A stretch of DNA of 64,000 nt from Sphingobacterium sp. GVS05A (GTDB lineage Bacteria > Bacteroidota > Bacteroidia > Sphingobacteriales > Sphingobacteriaceae): assembly GCF_019969845.1 (NCBI RefSeq), contig NZ_JAHXYR010000005.1, forward strand, positions 404,277 through 468,276, in the 5' to 3' direction. Within the stretch, counting starts at the first letter, position 1. Every line of letters begins with the position of its first letter. The translations under genes were made by a program, and so were the position numbers. This document shows positions 54,839 through 63,873 of this stretch, piece by piece. Below the pieces are notes generated by a model. It did not search any database and was not told the origin of the DNA. It saw only the letters and a list, made by a program, of their open reading frames with translations.

Positions 54839-57058
54839 ATGAAAGATTATGTGATTGATATAGAGGTAGAAAACAAAGAGATAAGAAAACGTTACCGCGC
54901 ATTATTGCGTGCTTGCAAGCCTACTTTGCAGCGCGGGGATAAGCAAGAGATTCGTAAAGCTTTTGATTTGGCATTGGATAGTCATAAGGAAATGCGCCGC
55001 AAATCAGGAGAACCTTATATTTATCATCCTATTGCTGTAGCGCAAATTGCTGCTGAGGAAATAGGCTTAGGTACGACCTCCATTGTATGCGCTTTGCTCC
55101 ATGATGTTGTTGAAGATACCAATGTGACCTTGGACGAAATTGAGGAAATGTTTGGAAAAAAAGTTCGTCGCATTATCGACGGATTAACTAAAATTTCCGG
55201 AATATTCGATCCTAATAGTTCAATGCAGGCTGAAAACTTCCGTAAAATGCTGCTCACTCTTGCAGACGACGTACGTGTTATTCTTATCAAATTGGCGGAT
55301 AGGCTGCATAATATGCGGACGATGGAGTTTATGGCAAGAGACAAACAGTTGAAGATTGCTTCGGAGACCAGTTATCTCTATGCTCCTTTAGCACATCGCT
55401 TGGGTCTGTATGCAATTAAATCAGAATTGGAGGACTTGTCCATGAAGTTCACCGATCCGGATACCTACAAATTTATTGCCCGCAAACTGAATGAGAAGAA
55501 GGCCGAGCGCGAGAGATTTATTGGTGATTTTATTGACCCTATTAAAGAAATTCTAGAAGAGCAAGGGATTAAAGCATCTGTGTTTGGAAGGCCCAAATCC
55601 ATCCATTCGATCTGGAACAAGATGCGCAAAAAGTCAATTCCATTTGAGGAAGTATATGATTTATTTGCTATTCGTATCGTCATCGATGCGGTAGACGAAA
55701 AGGAAAAAACCGAATGTTGGAAAGTATATTCCATTGTTACGGATTTATACCGCCCCAATCCAGACCGTTTACGCGATTGGATCTCCTCCCCCAAAGGGAA
55801 TGGTTATGAATCTTTACATACCACAGTGATGGGCCCCAAAGGCCAATGGGTAGAGGTGCAGATTCGGACCAAACGGATGAATGAAATTGCAGAGAAAGGA
55901 TTTGCGGCCCACTGGAAATATAAAGAGTCTAATTCGGATTCAGGCCTGGATCAATGGATCAAAAAGGTACGCGATGTATTGAGCAGCCCTGATCAGAATG
56001 CCATGGATTTTGTGGATGATTTTAAGATGAATCTGTTCTCCGATGAGATTTTTATCTTCACGCCAAAAGGTACACTGATTCAATTGCCTAACAATGCCAC
56101 AGCATTGGACTTTGCCTTTGAGATCCACTCCGATATTGGTGCAAGTTGTATTGGTGCCAAAGTGAACCATAAATTGGTCCCACTTAGCCACGTTTTGCAA
56201 AATGGTGACCAAGTAGAGATTATTACATCGAGTAAGCAGTCTCCAAAAGAAGATTGGCTCAATTTTGTCGTTACCGCAAAAGCGAAATCTAAAATTAGAT
56301 CCTCCCTTAAAGAAGAGAAAAGAAGAGTCGCAGAGGACGGTAAGGAGATTCTAGAGCGCAAATTGAAGTCTTTAAAGGTAACCTACAATACCGATAATAT
56401 CAATAAGATTGCTAATTATCTGAAATATCCAAGTTCTCAGGACCTTTTTTATAACGTCGCAAAAGGCATCGTTGATATCAAGCAATTGCGCGAGTACGTG
56501 GCGCATGAGAAAGCGGTTGAAATCAATGCGGGTTCTTCTTCTGGCAATCAGTTCAATAGCCATATCGGTGGTTTAGTCGAAAAGATCAATAAGAAAGAGT
56601 TTGATACCATCCTTATTGGAGATGATATGCAAAAAGTCGACTATACCCTAGCCCCTTGTTGCAATCCGATTCCTGGCGATGATATTTTTGGTTTCCTGAC
56701 AGTCAATGACGGTATCAAGATCCATCGTACCAGTTGCCCTAATGCGTCCAAGTTAATGGCGAATTATGGCTATCGTATACTGAAGGCACGTTGGGCTTCT
56801 ACAAAAGACTCTGCATTCCTGACTGGGTTGCATATTGTGGGGATCGATGATGTCGGATTGGTCAATAAACTCACAACTGTCATTTCCCAAGAGTTTGCCG
56901 TTAATATTCGCTCCTTATCCATATCGAGTAATGATGGTATTTTTGATGGGAATATTATGGTATACGTCAATGATACACAGCAATTGGAGAGCTTGATGAA
57001 AAACCTTAAACAAGTAAGAGGGATCACAGGAGTAAATCGTTATGAATCTGAAAATTAA
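54839..57058 (+). CDS. Bifunctional (p)ppGpp synthetase/hydrolase (Rel/SpoT)
   Basis: A 739-residue long Rel protein. The N-terminal HD hydrolase has LLHDVVEDT (HDVVED 88-93). The synthetase has RPKSIHSIWNKM and GYESLHTTV. TGS follows (FTPKGTLIQLPNNATALDF), then a Cys/His zinc-finger-like region (LAPCCNPIPGD, HRTSCPN), and a C-terminal ACT domain (GLVNKLTTVI to the end). Both catalytic halves look intact, so this single enzyme can make and degrade the stringent-response alarmone. fur follows 77 bp downstream. Confidence 0.96.
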   Translation: MKDYVIDIEVENKEIRKRYRALLRACKPTLQRGDKQEIRKAFDLALDSHKEMRRKSGEPYIYHPIAVAQIAAEEIGLGTTSIVCALLHDVVEDTNVTLDEIEEMFGKKVRRIIDGLTKISGIFDPNSSMQAENFRKMLLTLADDVRVILIKLADRLHNMRTMEFMARDKQLKIASETSYLYAPLAHRLGLYAIKSELEDLSMKFTDPDTYKFIARKLNEKKAERERFIGDFIDPIKEILEEQGIKASVFGRPKSIHSIWNKMRKKSIPFEEVYDLFAIRIVIDAVDEKEKTECWKVYSIVTDLYRPNPDRLRDWISSPKGNGYESLHTTVMGPKGQWVEVQIRTKRMNEIAEKGFAAHWKYKESNSDSGLDQWIKKVRDVLSSPDQNAMDFVDDFKMNLFSDEIFIFTPKGTLIQLPNNATALDFAFEIHSDIGASCIGAKVNHKLVPLSHVLQNGDQVEIITSSKQSPKEDWLNFVVTAKAKSKIRSSLKEEKRRVAEDGKEILERKLKSLKVTYNTDNINKIANYLKYPSSQDLFYNVAKGIVDIKQLREYVAHEKAVEINAGSSSGNQFNSHIGGLVEKINKKEFDTILIGDDMQKVDYTLAPCCNPIPGDDIFGFLTVNDGIKIHRTSCPNASKLMANYGYRILKARWASTKDSAFLTGLHIVGIDDVGLVNKLTTVISQEFAVNIRSLSISSNDGIFDGNIMVYVNDTQQLESLMKNLKQVRGITGVNRYESEN

Positions 57059-57089
57059 TCAAATGAATATCACAATTTAGAAATACTAT

Positions 57090-57122
57090 CAAATGTCAAT
57101 CTAAATTGGTAAATTTGTACAA
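57090..57122 (+). promoter_or_regulatory. Promoter-like element of fur
   Basis: CAAATGTC (57090-57097), 12 bp, TAAATTTGTACAA (57110-57122). The -7-like TAAATTTG begins 26 bp before the fur start. It shares both blocks with the element at 36564-36595. Confidence 0.45.
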
Positions 57123-57135
57123 GAATATTTTTACT

Positions 57136-57627
57136 ATGAATCAAGCTGAAAATTTTGCAACTGTAAAAAAAATCTTTGAAGCATACTTAGAAAATAAAAA
57201 TCTAAGAAAAACTCCAGAGCGTTATGCTATCTTGGAAGAGATCTATTCACGTACTGATCACTTTGATGTAGAGTCTTTGTATATCCATATGAAGAACAAG
57301 AAATACCGTGTCAGCCGTGCTACAGTTTATAATACCCTCGAATTATTAGTGTCTTGTGATTTGGTCACCAAACACCAATTTGGCCGTAATATGGCTCAAT
57401 TCGAAAAGTCTTACGGTTTCAAACAACACGACCACGTGATTTGTATTGAATGTAATAAGGTTGTAGAGTTTTGTGACCCTCGTATCAACCAGATCCAAAG
57501 CCTTATGGGGGACCTATTGAAGTTTGACATCAAACACCATTCGTTAAATTTATACGGTGTATGTCAAGATTGTCAGGAAAAAAATAAAAAAGAAGAAACC
57601 GTAGCCCAAGAAGCTATTTCAAATTAA
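57136..57627 (+). CDS. Fur-family transcriptional regulator
   Basis: A 163-residue regulator from the ATG at 57136 (a TTG ten codons earlier falls inside the -7-like box). The winged helix shows [17 protein letters not shown] and [12 protein letters not shown]. The metal region is [19 protein letters not shown], and the tail CQDCQ completes a four-Cys structural zinc site. This is the Fur/PerR type; iron versus peroxide sensing cannot be decided from sequence. It is separated from purA by a terminator. Confidence 0.92.
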   Translation: MNQAENFATVKKIFEAYLENKNLRKTPERYAILEEIYSRTDHFDVESLYIHMKNKKYRVSRATVYNTLELLVSCDLVTKHQFGRNMAQFEKSYGFKQHDHVICIECNKVVEFCDPRINQIQSLMGDLLKFDIKHHSLNLYGVCQDCQEKNKKEETVAQEAISN

Positions 57628-57667
57628 TCTTATATTTTTGTTAAATATAATAGTACATTTGTTCAGG

Positions 57668-57705
57668 AATGTTCAGGAGAAAAATTCCTGAACATTTTTA
57701 TTTTT
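57668..57705 (+). terminator. Terminator after fur
   Basis: AATGTTCAGGA (57668-57678) pairs perfectly with TCCTGAACATT (57686-57696), then TTTATTTTT. A second TGTTCAGGA copy just upstream (57660-57668) duplicates the left arm. Confidence 0.92.
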
Positions 57706-57757
57706 TTAATGAGTCTATTTTTATTAATAACATTTTAATTACTATACTTTAAAAGCT

Positions 57758-59035
57758 ATGCAAGTTGATGTGCTTTTGGGCTTACAATGGGGTGACGAGG
57801 GTAAAGGTAAAATCGTAGACGTATTTTGTCCAAAATACGATTTAATCGCTCGTTTCCAAGGCGGCCCTAACGCCGGACACACGTTGGAATTTGATAACAA
57901 AAAATTCGTGCTCAACACAATTCCATCTGGTATCTTCAATGAAGGTACACTAAATCTTATTGGTAATGGTGTCGTTATTGATCCGATTATCCTAAAAAGA
58001 GAATTAGACAACCTTAAGACAGCTGGTTTTGATCCGGTGGGTAAAGGCAATTTGGTGCTAGCGCGCAAAGCACACCTTATTTTGCCAACACACCAATTAT
58101 TGGATGCCGCTTCAGAATCGAAAATGGGCGCAGGCAAGATTGGATCTACCTTAAAAGGTATCGGCCCAACGTACATGGATAAGACTGGTAGAAACGGCTT
58201 ACGTGTAGGTGATACGACACTTCCAGATTTTCAAGAGCGTTACCAAAAGCTGAAAGAAAAGCATTTAAATATTCTTTCACACTATGGTGATATTCCTGAT
58301 TTCAGTGAAAAAGAACAAGCGTTCCTGGATGCTATCGAATTTATTAAAACCATTCCTCATGTTGATTCAGAGCATTTAGTTAATCAATATCTGAAAGAAG
58401 GCAAACGTGTATTGGCTGAGGGAGCTCAAGGTACACTTTTAGATGTGGATTTCGGTTCTTATCCATTTGTTACTTCATCGAATACAACTACTGCTGGAGC
58501 TTGTACCGGTCTTGGTATTGCTCCCAATAAAATTGGTAAGGTATACGGTATTTTCAAAGCTTATGCGACCCGTGTAGGTGGAGGTCCCTTCCCTACTGAA
58601 CTTCATGATGAGACTGGTGAAAAACTACGTCAATTGGGTCATGAGTTTGGCGCTACAACAGGACGTGCCCGCCGTACAGGATGGATTGATATCCCAGCAT
58701 TGAAATATGCGATTATGCTGAATGGTGTGACTGATTTAATCATGATGAAGGCGGATGTATTGGATACTTTCGACAAGATTTATGCTTGTACACATTATAA
58801 ATATAATGGTGAGGTAATTGATTACATGCCATACGAGATTATTACTCATCAAGCAGAACCTATCTTGGAAGAAATTCAAGGTTGGAAACAAGATTTGACT
58901 GGTATTACATCTGAGGGCGAGATTCCTGAGGCGTTAAACAACTATATTTCTTATTTGGAGAAAGCACTTGAAGTTCCTATCACGATTTTATCGGTAGGTC
59001 CGGATCGTAAACAAACACTGGCTTTATCAAAGTAG
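57758..59035 (+). CDS. purA: Adenylosuccinate synthetase
   Basis: A 425-residue GTP-dependent enzyme that converts IMP and aspartate to adenylosuccinate, the first step towards AMP. Motifs are the P-loop GDEGKGK (12-18), GGPNAGHT, GIGPTYMDK, TTTAGACTGLGI and GATTGRARRTGWID. Its length is standard. pabB begins 3 bp after its stop, so they are probably one operon. Confidence 0.97.
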   Translation: MQVDVLLGLQWGDEGKGKIVDVFCPKYDLIARFQGGPNAGHTLEFDNKKFVLNTIPSGIFNEGTLNLIGNGVVIDPIILKRELDNLKTAGFDPVGKGNLVLARKAHLILPTHQLLDAASESKMGAGKIGSTLKGIGPTYMDKTGRNGLRVGDTTLPDFQERYQKLKEKHLNILSHYGDIPDFSEKEQAFLDAIEFIKTIPHVDSEHLVNQYLKEGKRVLAEGAQGTLLDVDFGSYPFVTSSNTTTAGACTGLGIAPNKIGKVYGIFKAYATRVGGGPFPTELHDETGEKLRQLGHEFGATTGRARRTGWIDIPALKYAIMLNGVTDLIMMKADVLDTFDKIYACTHYKYNGEVIDYMPYEIITHQAEPILEEIQGWKQDLTGITSEGEIPEALNNYISYLEKALEVPITILSVGPDRKQTLALSK

Positions 59036-59038
59036 AAT

Positions 59039-60325
59039 ATGAGGATCGAAAGTTTTGATCTTCTCGATTCTAAAGATAAATTTCATCAGAAAGCCCTGCA
59101 TTGGTCGGGGCAATTTGATGAAATTTCTTTCTTTAATAGCAATGGCGCGCCTGACGAGTGGGGAAGATTTGAGAATGTATTGGCGGTGAAGGCCTTGCAT
59201 TCATTTTGTGCAGATGATGATGTATTGGATCAATTACAGCAATTCCTAGTCAAACATCAATGCGAGTTTATTCCAGGATTTCTATCCTATGATCTTAAGA
59301 ATGAGATCGAAAATTTACGTACTAGCGCCACTGATAAGCTCGGATTTCCAGCAGCCTATTTTTTTGTTCCAACCATTACGGTCAGATGGGCCGTTAATCA
59401 AGTGCAGATCCAAGCCGATGATCCAGTTGCGGTGTATCAGTCCATCTGCGACACAACAATCCCACAGATAGATGCTACCCTAGATCTACACCTACGCTCG
59501 CGGTGGACTAAAGAAGAATACCTTGATGCCTTTGATAAAGTGCAGCAACATATTCAACGTGGTGATATTTACGAAGTAAATCTCTGTCAGGAATTCTTCT
59601 CCGAAAATGCCAATATTTCCCCGATCGATATTTATTTAAAACTGAATGCCGTATCACCTACTCCATTTAGCAACTTTTTTAGAGTTGGGCATCATTTTAT
59701 CATGAGCGCTTCTCCAGAACGTTTTTTGGCAAAAAGAAAAGGCAAGTTGATCTCTCAGCCGATTAAAGGCACTGCAAAAAGAGGTATTACAAAGCACGAA
59801 GATCAAATTATTATTAATCGTATGCTCCAATCGCAGAAGGAGATTGCCGAAAATGTGATGATTGTGGATTTAGTTCGAAATGATTTGACACGAAGTGCCC
59901 TCCCCGGAACAGTTGAAGCCACACGTTTGTTTGAAATCCAATCTTTTAAACAGGTACATCAGATGATATCTACCATCACTTGCACTCAAGATCCAAAGGT
60001 GCCCAATATGGACGTATTTAGACATACATTTCCTGCGGGTTCCATGACAGGTGCTCCCAAGATTGCTGCTATGCGCATTTGCGATCAGATTGAAGATTCC
60101 AAAAGAGGTGTATATGCGGGTTCCATAGGCTATTTTGATACCTTACATGACGAATTTGATTTTAATGTCGTGATCCGCTCCATCCTTTACAATCAGCAGG
60201 AACATTACCTCTCTTTTCATACAGGCGGGGCTGTTACCAACCAAGCATTAGCAGAACAAGAATATCAGGAATGTCTTTTAAAGGCTTCTGCAATTTTACA
60301 TGCATTGAATACTAGTTTGAAGTAA
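59039..60325 (+). CDS. pabB: Aminodeoxychorismate synthase component I
   Basis: A 428-residue chorismate-utilising enzyme. The catalytic region has QRGDIYEVNLCQEF, SASPERFL, ISQPIKGTAKRG, ENVMIVDLVRNDL and FPAGSMTGAPKIAAM. PIKGTAKRG with a Lys in the PIKGT motif distinguishes PabB from anthranilate synthase TrpE (PIAGT). With a glutamine amidotransferase (PabA/TrpG, not in this window) it makes 4-amino-4-deoxychorismate for folate. The promoter of the next gene lies in its last codons. Confidence 0.92.
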   Translation: MRIESFDLLDSKDKFHQKALHWSGQFDEISFFNSNGAPDEWGRFENVLAVKALHSFCADDDVLDQLQQFLVKHQCEFIPGFLSYDLKNEIENLRTSATDKLGFPAAYFFVPTITVRWAVNQVQIQADDPVAVYQSICDTTIPQIDATLDLHLRSRWTKEEYLDAFDKVQQHIQRGDIYEVNLCQEFFSENANISPIDIYLKLNAVSPTPFSNFFRVGHHFIMSASPERFLAKRKGKLISQPIKGTAKRGITKHEDQIIINRMLQSQKEIAENVMIVDLVRNDLTRSALPGTVEATRLFEIQSFKQVHQMISTITCTQDPKVPNMDVFRHTFPAGSMTGAPKIAAMRICDQIEDSKRGVYAGSIGYFDTLHDEFDFNVVIRSILYNQQEHYLSFHTGGAVTNQALAEQEYQECLLKASAILHALNTSLK

Positions 60326-60344
60326 TAAAACTATACTAATTTTG
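60316..60344 (+). promoter_or_regulatory. Promoter for the TatD-like gene
   Basis: TTTG (60316-60319), 17 bp, TAATTTTG (60337-60344), a good Bacteroidota promoter match overlapping the end of pabB and 40 bp before the GTG start of the next gene. Confidence 0.55.
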
Positions 60345-60383
60345 TAGAGAATATTTTTTGCTTCAACTATTTTTTCGACCTTT

Positions 60384-61055
60384 GTGCTGTTGACAACGCA
60401 GATCCCCTATATCGATATACATACACATCGGCCTAATGCTATAGAGGACGGTTCTACACTATCTATTGTAAATATAGCATTGAACCATAGTGAATCTATT
60501 ATTAAAGGGGACTGCTCGATTGGTTTACATCCATGGTATATCAACAACAATACGGAAAAAGTATTGGAATTGATGCGGACAATGATACAAAACGCCAATG
60601 TTGTAGCTTTAGGTGAATGCGGTATGGACAAAAATAGTGAAGTACCCTTCGCGGAACAACAAGCAGTTTTTGACCAACAGATTCTATTGGCTATAATCTT
60701 TCAGAAGCCTTTGATCATTCATTGTGTGCGCGCTTTTCAGGAGATTCAGGCTTCTTTGGCGAAAGAAAAAATTCAACTTCCGGTTATCTTTCATGGTTAT
60801 CGCAAGAATTGGATCTTAGCCAAACAGCTCATTGACAAAGGGTACTACCTTTCCATCGGAGTTCATTGTTTGGATGGTAGTCAGGATGAAGTCGTAAAAA
60901 ATATTCCTCTTGCACATTTATTTTTGGAAACAGATACCGATACAGCAACGGAAATTGCTACCCTATATCAATATGTCGCTCAAGTTCGATCTATTCCAGT
61001 AGAGATGCTAAAGCAGGCATTATATCATAATTATAAGATTGTATTAAAAAAATGA
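60384..61055 (+). CDS. TatD-family metal-dependent hydrolase
   Basis: A 223-residue TIM-barrel hydrolase. Metal-ligand motifs are YIDIHTHR, GLHPW, ALGECGMD, PLIIHCVRA, VIFHGYR and LFLETDT, a complete TatD set. Family members are 3'-5' DNases or related phosphohydrolases. No ATG is available at the right place; GTG at 60384 (or TTG at 60390) is taken as the start. The stop overlaps the start of the TcdA gene (ATGA). Confidence 0.85.
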   Translation: MLLTTQIPYIDIHTHRPNAIEDGSTLSIVNIALNHSESIIKGDCSIGLHPWYINNNTEKVLELMRTMIQNANVVALGECGMDKNSEVPFAEQQAVFDQQILLAIIFQKPLIIHCVRAFQEIQASLAKEKIQLPVIFHGYRKNWILAKQLIDKGYYLSIGVHCLDGSQDEVVKNIPLAHLFLETDTDTATEIATLYQYVAQVRSIPVEMLKQALYHNYKIVLKK

Positions 61056-61777
61056 AAGATTTAAGTTGGTTGTCACGCACTGAGGCATTGGTCGGTAGGA
61101 CAGCTTTGGAAAAATTAGCGGATTCACACGTAATGGTTCTGGGCCTAGGTGGTGTAGGTTCTTTTGCGGCCGAATTTATCTGTCGTGCAGGGGTTGGTAA
61201 AATGACCATTATAGATGGTGATACCGTAGACCCATCTAACAGAAATAGACAACTCCCAGCTCTTGCAACGAACCACGGCGAAGCGAAGGCTGAAATCATG
61301 AGACAGCGTCTTTTGGCTATCAATCCAGAATTGGAGTTAACCGTGATCCAGGACTTTATTATCCCCGAAAAAATACCAGCATTATTGGACATGAAGCCTG
61401 ACTATTGTGTGGAAGCCATTGATAGTATCACACCGAAGTTATTCTTCATCAGACTGGCACTGGATGCAAAAATGCCATTTGTAAGTTCAATGGGTGCGGG
61501 CGGTAAAGTTGATCCAACTAAAATTGAGATTGCAGATATTAGCAAGTCCTATAATTGCAAGTTAGCTCAGCACATCCGCAAAAAATTACGTAAACATGGT
61601 ATCCGTGATGGTGTTAAAGTTGCCTTCTCAACTGAATTGCCTGACAAAAAATCCTTGCTGTATACCGATGGAAGTAATTTCAAGAAATCGGCTTATGGGA
61701 CAATGTCCTATCTACCGGCAGCTTTTGGAGGTGCGATTGCTTCTGTTGCTATTCGGGATCTTATGGAAAATGCTTAA
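61052..61777 (+). CDS. tcdA: tRNA threonylcarbamoyladenosine dehydratase (TcdA/CsdL)
   Basis: A 241-residue E1-like (ThiF/MoeB superfamily) enzyme. It has MVLGLGGVGSFAAEFICRAG (nucleotide-binding, 28-47), IDGDTVDPSNRNRQLPA and later GGKVDPTKIEIADISKS, the TcdA pattern. It dehydrates t6A37 of tRNA to its cyclic form using ATP. It is coupled by a 4-bp overlap to the TatD-like gene. Confidence 0.93.
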   Translation: MKDLSWLSRTEALVGRTALEKLADSHVMVLGLGGVGSFAAEFICRAGVGKMTIIDGDTVDPSNRNRQLPALATNHGEAKAEIMRQRLLAINPELELTVIQDFIIPEKIPALLDMKPDYCVEAIDSITPKLFFIRLALDAKMPFVSSMGAGGKVDPTKIEIADISKSYNCKLAQHIRKKLRKHGIRDGVKVAFSTELPDKKSLLYTDGSNFKKSAYGTMSYLPAAFGGAIASVAIRDLMENA

Positions 61778-61810
61778 ATTGGTGCTAAATAAACATATGC
61801 ACAAATTGTG

Positions 61811-61850
61811 AGAGCTACTCGCCTGTGGGGTTGTAGCTCTTAGTTTTGTT
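61811..61850 (+). terminator. Probable terminator after tcdA
   Basis: AGAGCTAC (61811-61818) pairs with GTAGCTCT (61833-61840), followed by TAGTTTTGTT. The T-tract is interrupted, so the call is moderate. Confidence 0.55.
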
Positions 61851-61865
61851 ATGGATACGAGTGAG

Positions 61866-62378
61866 TTATCGACTCGTTACTCCTTTCATATCAAGACCTT
61901 TTGGTTTAATGTGTTCCAATCTTTTCTTTAACGAATCCAATTGCGATTTTTCTATATTTCCGGTAGCAATAATAATCCCCTCCCTTACTTGGGCTGTAAT
62001 CGTCGGAAACTCTTTTAACACTCGATTGACATCCCTGGTTAGCGTCGAATCTACCGCCCCCTCGACCATTTCATGATATTTTTCGCGTGCGTCTTCCGGC
62101 TCCGGAAGATTGACCATAATATTATTATGAACAGATTTGATACTTTCACCACCGGCCAACTTTGTTTTCTCTTCAATAACCTGTTTCAATGAATCTGATC
62201 CTAATTGTCCGTTCAAGGTAACATTACCCGCTTCTACATCCACTGCTATGCCTTGGTTATCTGCTAAAGCTTCTTCAATTTTAAACTTTAACTGATCATC
62301 GGATTCCGGTGACCGGCATGAGTGAACAAAAGGTAAAACACCTAATGAAAATATCAAAAGTAAGCTGTTTAATTTCAT
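61866..62378 (-). CDS. BON-domain lipoprotein
   Basis: A 170-residue lipoprotein (lipobox PFVHSC, Cys21) with two BON domains, about 28-90 (LKFKIEEALADNQGIAVDVEAGNVTLNG cut by turns) and 100-165 (VNRVLKEFPTITAQVREGIIIATG). BON domains bind phospholipid or other envelope parts, as in OsmY and DolP, and help envelope stability. It lies 74 bp from the GreA-like gene on the same strand. No partner is evident. Confidence 0.85.
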   Translation of the reverse strand: MKLNSLLLIFSLGVLPFVHSCRSPESDDQLKFKIEEALADNQGIAVDVEAGNVTLNGQLGSDSLKQVIEEKTKLAGGESIKSVHNNIMVNLPEPEDAREKYHEMVEGAVDSTLTRDVNRVLKEFPTITAQVREGIIIATGNIEKSQLDSLKKRLEHIKPKGLDMKGVTSR

Positions 62379-62452
62379 CGTATCGTTTTATTTTCGTTCA
62401 TAGTAAAAACAGTTAGATTGAGATATTGTTTAGCTTTCCTGTATTTTGGCAA

Positions 62453-62923
62453 TTAATAGACTCCTGTAATTGTCTGATTTAGTTTGTTAAATAGAAAGCT
62501 CTCTCCGGTTTTTTTGCTCATAAGCAATTGGCCTATAGGTGATACCGGTGAAATTGCGAAGACATTCATATCGCCTATTTTTAATGCACCGATACTCGTT
62601 GCAATAAAGTAGAGTCCTACATTTGTCTTGACAAGGCTCCCTAGTTTGACAAAGTCTGTCGCGTCTGCTATTGCTGTCGCAATATTGGTTAGTTGTAACA
62701 GGTCTTTATTCGCTTCCAGAAGTTGTCCCTGATAGCGATTGATATCTTGTTGGATCATCTCGCGGGAAGTTTCATATTTGTCACCAGCGCTACTTTTTGT
62801 ATCATCATTACTGGAATCTCTAGCGGTTTCCAGAGCAGATTCAATCATCGCGATCCGCTCATTTGTTCGCTGGAGGGCGACTTCTAAAACACTCTTTTTT
62901 ATATCGAAATAGCTATTTGTCAT
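62453..62923 (-). CDS. GreA/GreB-like protein
   Basis: A 156-residue protein from the start MTNSYFDIKKSVLEVALQ. The first 85 residues are a charged helical hairpin (RTNERIAMIESALETARDSS, KYETSREMIQQDINRYQGQL), and the C-terminal half is a compact beta domain (FVKLGSLVKTNVGLYFIATS, ISPVSPIGQLLMSKKTGESF). This is the layout of transcript-cleavage factors of the GreA/GreB group. It lacks the usual Gre acidic tip pattern, so it may be a Gre-like regulator of RNA polymerase and not a cleavage factor. Confidence 0.65.
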   Translation of the reverse strand: MTNSYFDIKKSVLEVALQRTNERIAMIESALETARDSSNDDTKSSAGDKYETSREMIQQDINRYQGQLLEANKDLLQLTNIATAIADATDFVKLGSLVKTNVGLYFIATSIGALKIGDMNVFAISPVSPIGQLLMSKKTGESFLFNKLNQTITGVY

Positions 62924-63023
62924 TCTGAAAAATAAGAAATATGTTTTATTCAAAAAAATATAAAAACAATGTGCTTATGATCAATAGCATAGGAAAAATC
63001 GTTCTATAAAAAAGGTGGATGGT

Positions 63024-63054
63024 ATTGTAATAAAGCAAAAAATTACTACATTTG
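63024..63054 (+). promoter_or_regulatory. Promoter of tRNA-Ser
   Basis: ATTG (63024-63027), 19 bp, TACATTTG (63047-63054): a clean Bacteroidota promoter 14 bp before the tRNA. Confidence 0.8.
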
Positions 63055-63067
63055 TGCACTGAAACAC

Positions 63068-63155
63068 GGAAAGGTGTCAGAGTGGTCGAATGAGCAGTCC
63101 TGGAAAGACTGTATACGGGATGACTGTATCGAGGGTTCGAATCCCTCCCTTTCCG
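63068..63155 (+). tRNA. tRNA-Ser (GGA)
   Basis: A class II tRNA: acceptor GGAAAGG/CCTTTCC plus G73, anticodon arm CAGTC-CTGGAAA-GACTG with anticodon GGA, a long variable arm (TACGGGATGACTGTA region) and T arm GAGGG-TTCGAAT-CCCTC. CCA is not encoded. Confidence 0.97.
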
Positions 63156-63161
63156 CAAAAT

Positions 63162-63192
63162 AAAGAGTAACTGTAAAAAGTTGCTCTTTTTT
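63162..63192 (+). terminator. Terminator after tRNA-Ser
   Basis: AAAGAGTAACT (63162-63172) pairs with AGTTGCTCTTT (63179-63189) with one wobble, followed by TTT. Confidence 0.8.
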
Positions 63193-63412
63193 GTTTCGTA
63201 GAAACTCTCCTTCTTTATTCCTGGAAAAATTTCATAAAGCACATGTCCACATTTTTTTGATTTTATAATGTAGACTTTTGTCTACTGTTTTGATATCTTA
63301 CTATTTTAATGCAAATAATTTAATCGTTGTTTCACAATAAAAACAATTTAATACGTTATCTTTATTAGTAGCGTAAATTGCATTTATCACGTAAAAATTT
63401 ATAATAGAAAAA

Positions 63413-63742
63413 ATGGGAAAATTTGTAGTGAAAACAAGAAAAGATGGTGAATTCCAGTTTAATTTAAAAGCTGGAAATGGTCAGGTTATTTTGGACAGTG
63501 AAGGGTATAAAACAAAGGCGAACTGTTTAAATGGGATTGAATCTGTAAAACGGAATGCTCAGGATAACGATAAGTTCGAAAGAAAGACTTCAACGAATGG
63601 AAAACATTATTTCAACTTGAAAGCGACCAACGGCCAAGTTATCGGAACAAGCGAAATGTATGAAAGTGTGAGTGGAATGGAAAACGGTATTGAATCTGTA
63701 AAATCAAATGCACCAGATGCAACGATTGAAGACCTTGATTAG
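63413..63742 (+). CDS. YegP family (DUF1508) protein
   Basis: A 109-residue protein built of two tandem DUF1508 units: KDGEFQFNLKAGNGQVILDSEGY with NCLNGIESVKRNA, and NGKHYFNLKATNGQVIGTSEMY with GMENGIESVKSNA. Each is a beta-beta-beta-alpha unit of about 50 residues. YegP-type proteins are widespread and have no proven function. It has its own terminator and lies next to an IS256 insertion. Confidence 0.92.
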   Translation: MGKFVVKTRKDGEFQFNLKAGNGQVILDSEGYKTKANCLNGIESVKRNAQDNDKFERKTSTNGKHYFNLKATNGQVIGTSEMYESVSGMENGIESVKSNAPDATIEDLD

Positions 63743-63778
63743 TAAATAAAAAAAAATGCTTTATATAATCAAGTGCAA

Positions 63779-63809
63779 GTAAAGCCCGATATTATATGTC
63801 GGGCTTTAC
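63779..63809 (+). terminator. Terminator after the YegP-type gene
   Basis: GTAAAGCCCGA (63779-63789) pairs perfectly with TCGGGCTTTAC (63799-63809). The downstream sequence is only modestly T-rich. Confidence 0.75.
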
Positions 63810-63873
63810 TCATATAGGAGAATGATAGGTTCCGCTTTCAAAAAGCAATAACAATTTTACAAACACCTATCCC

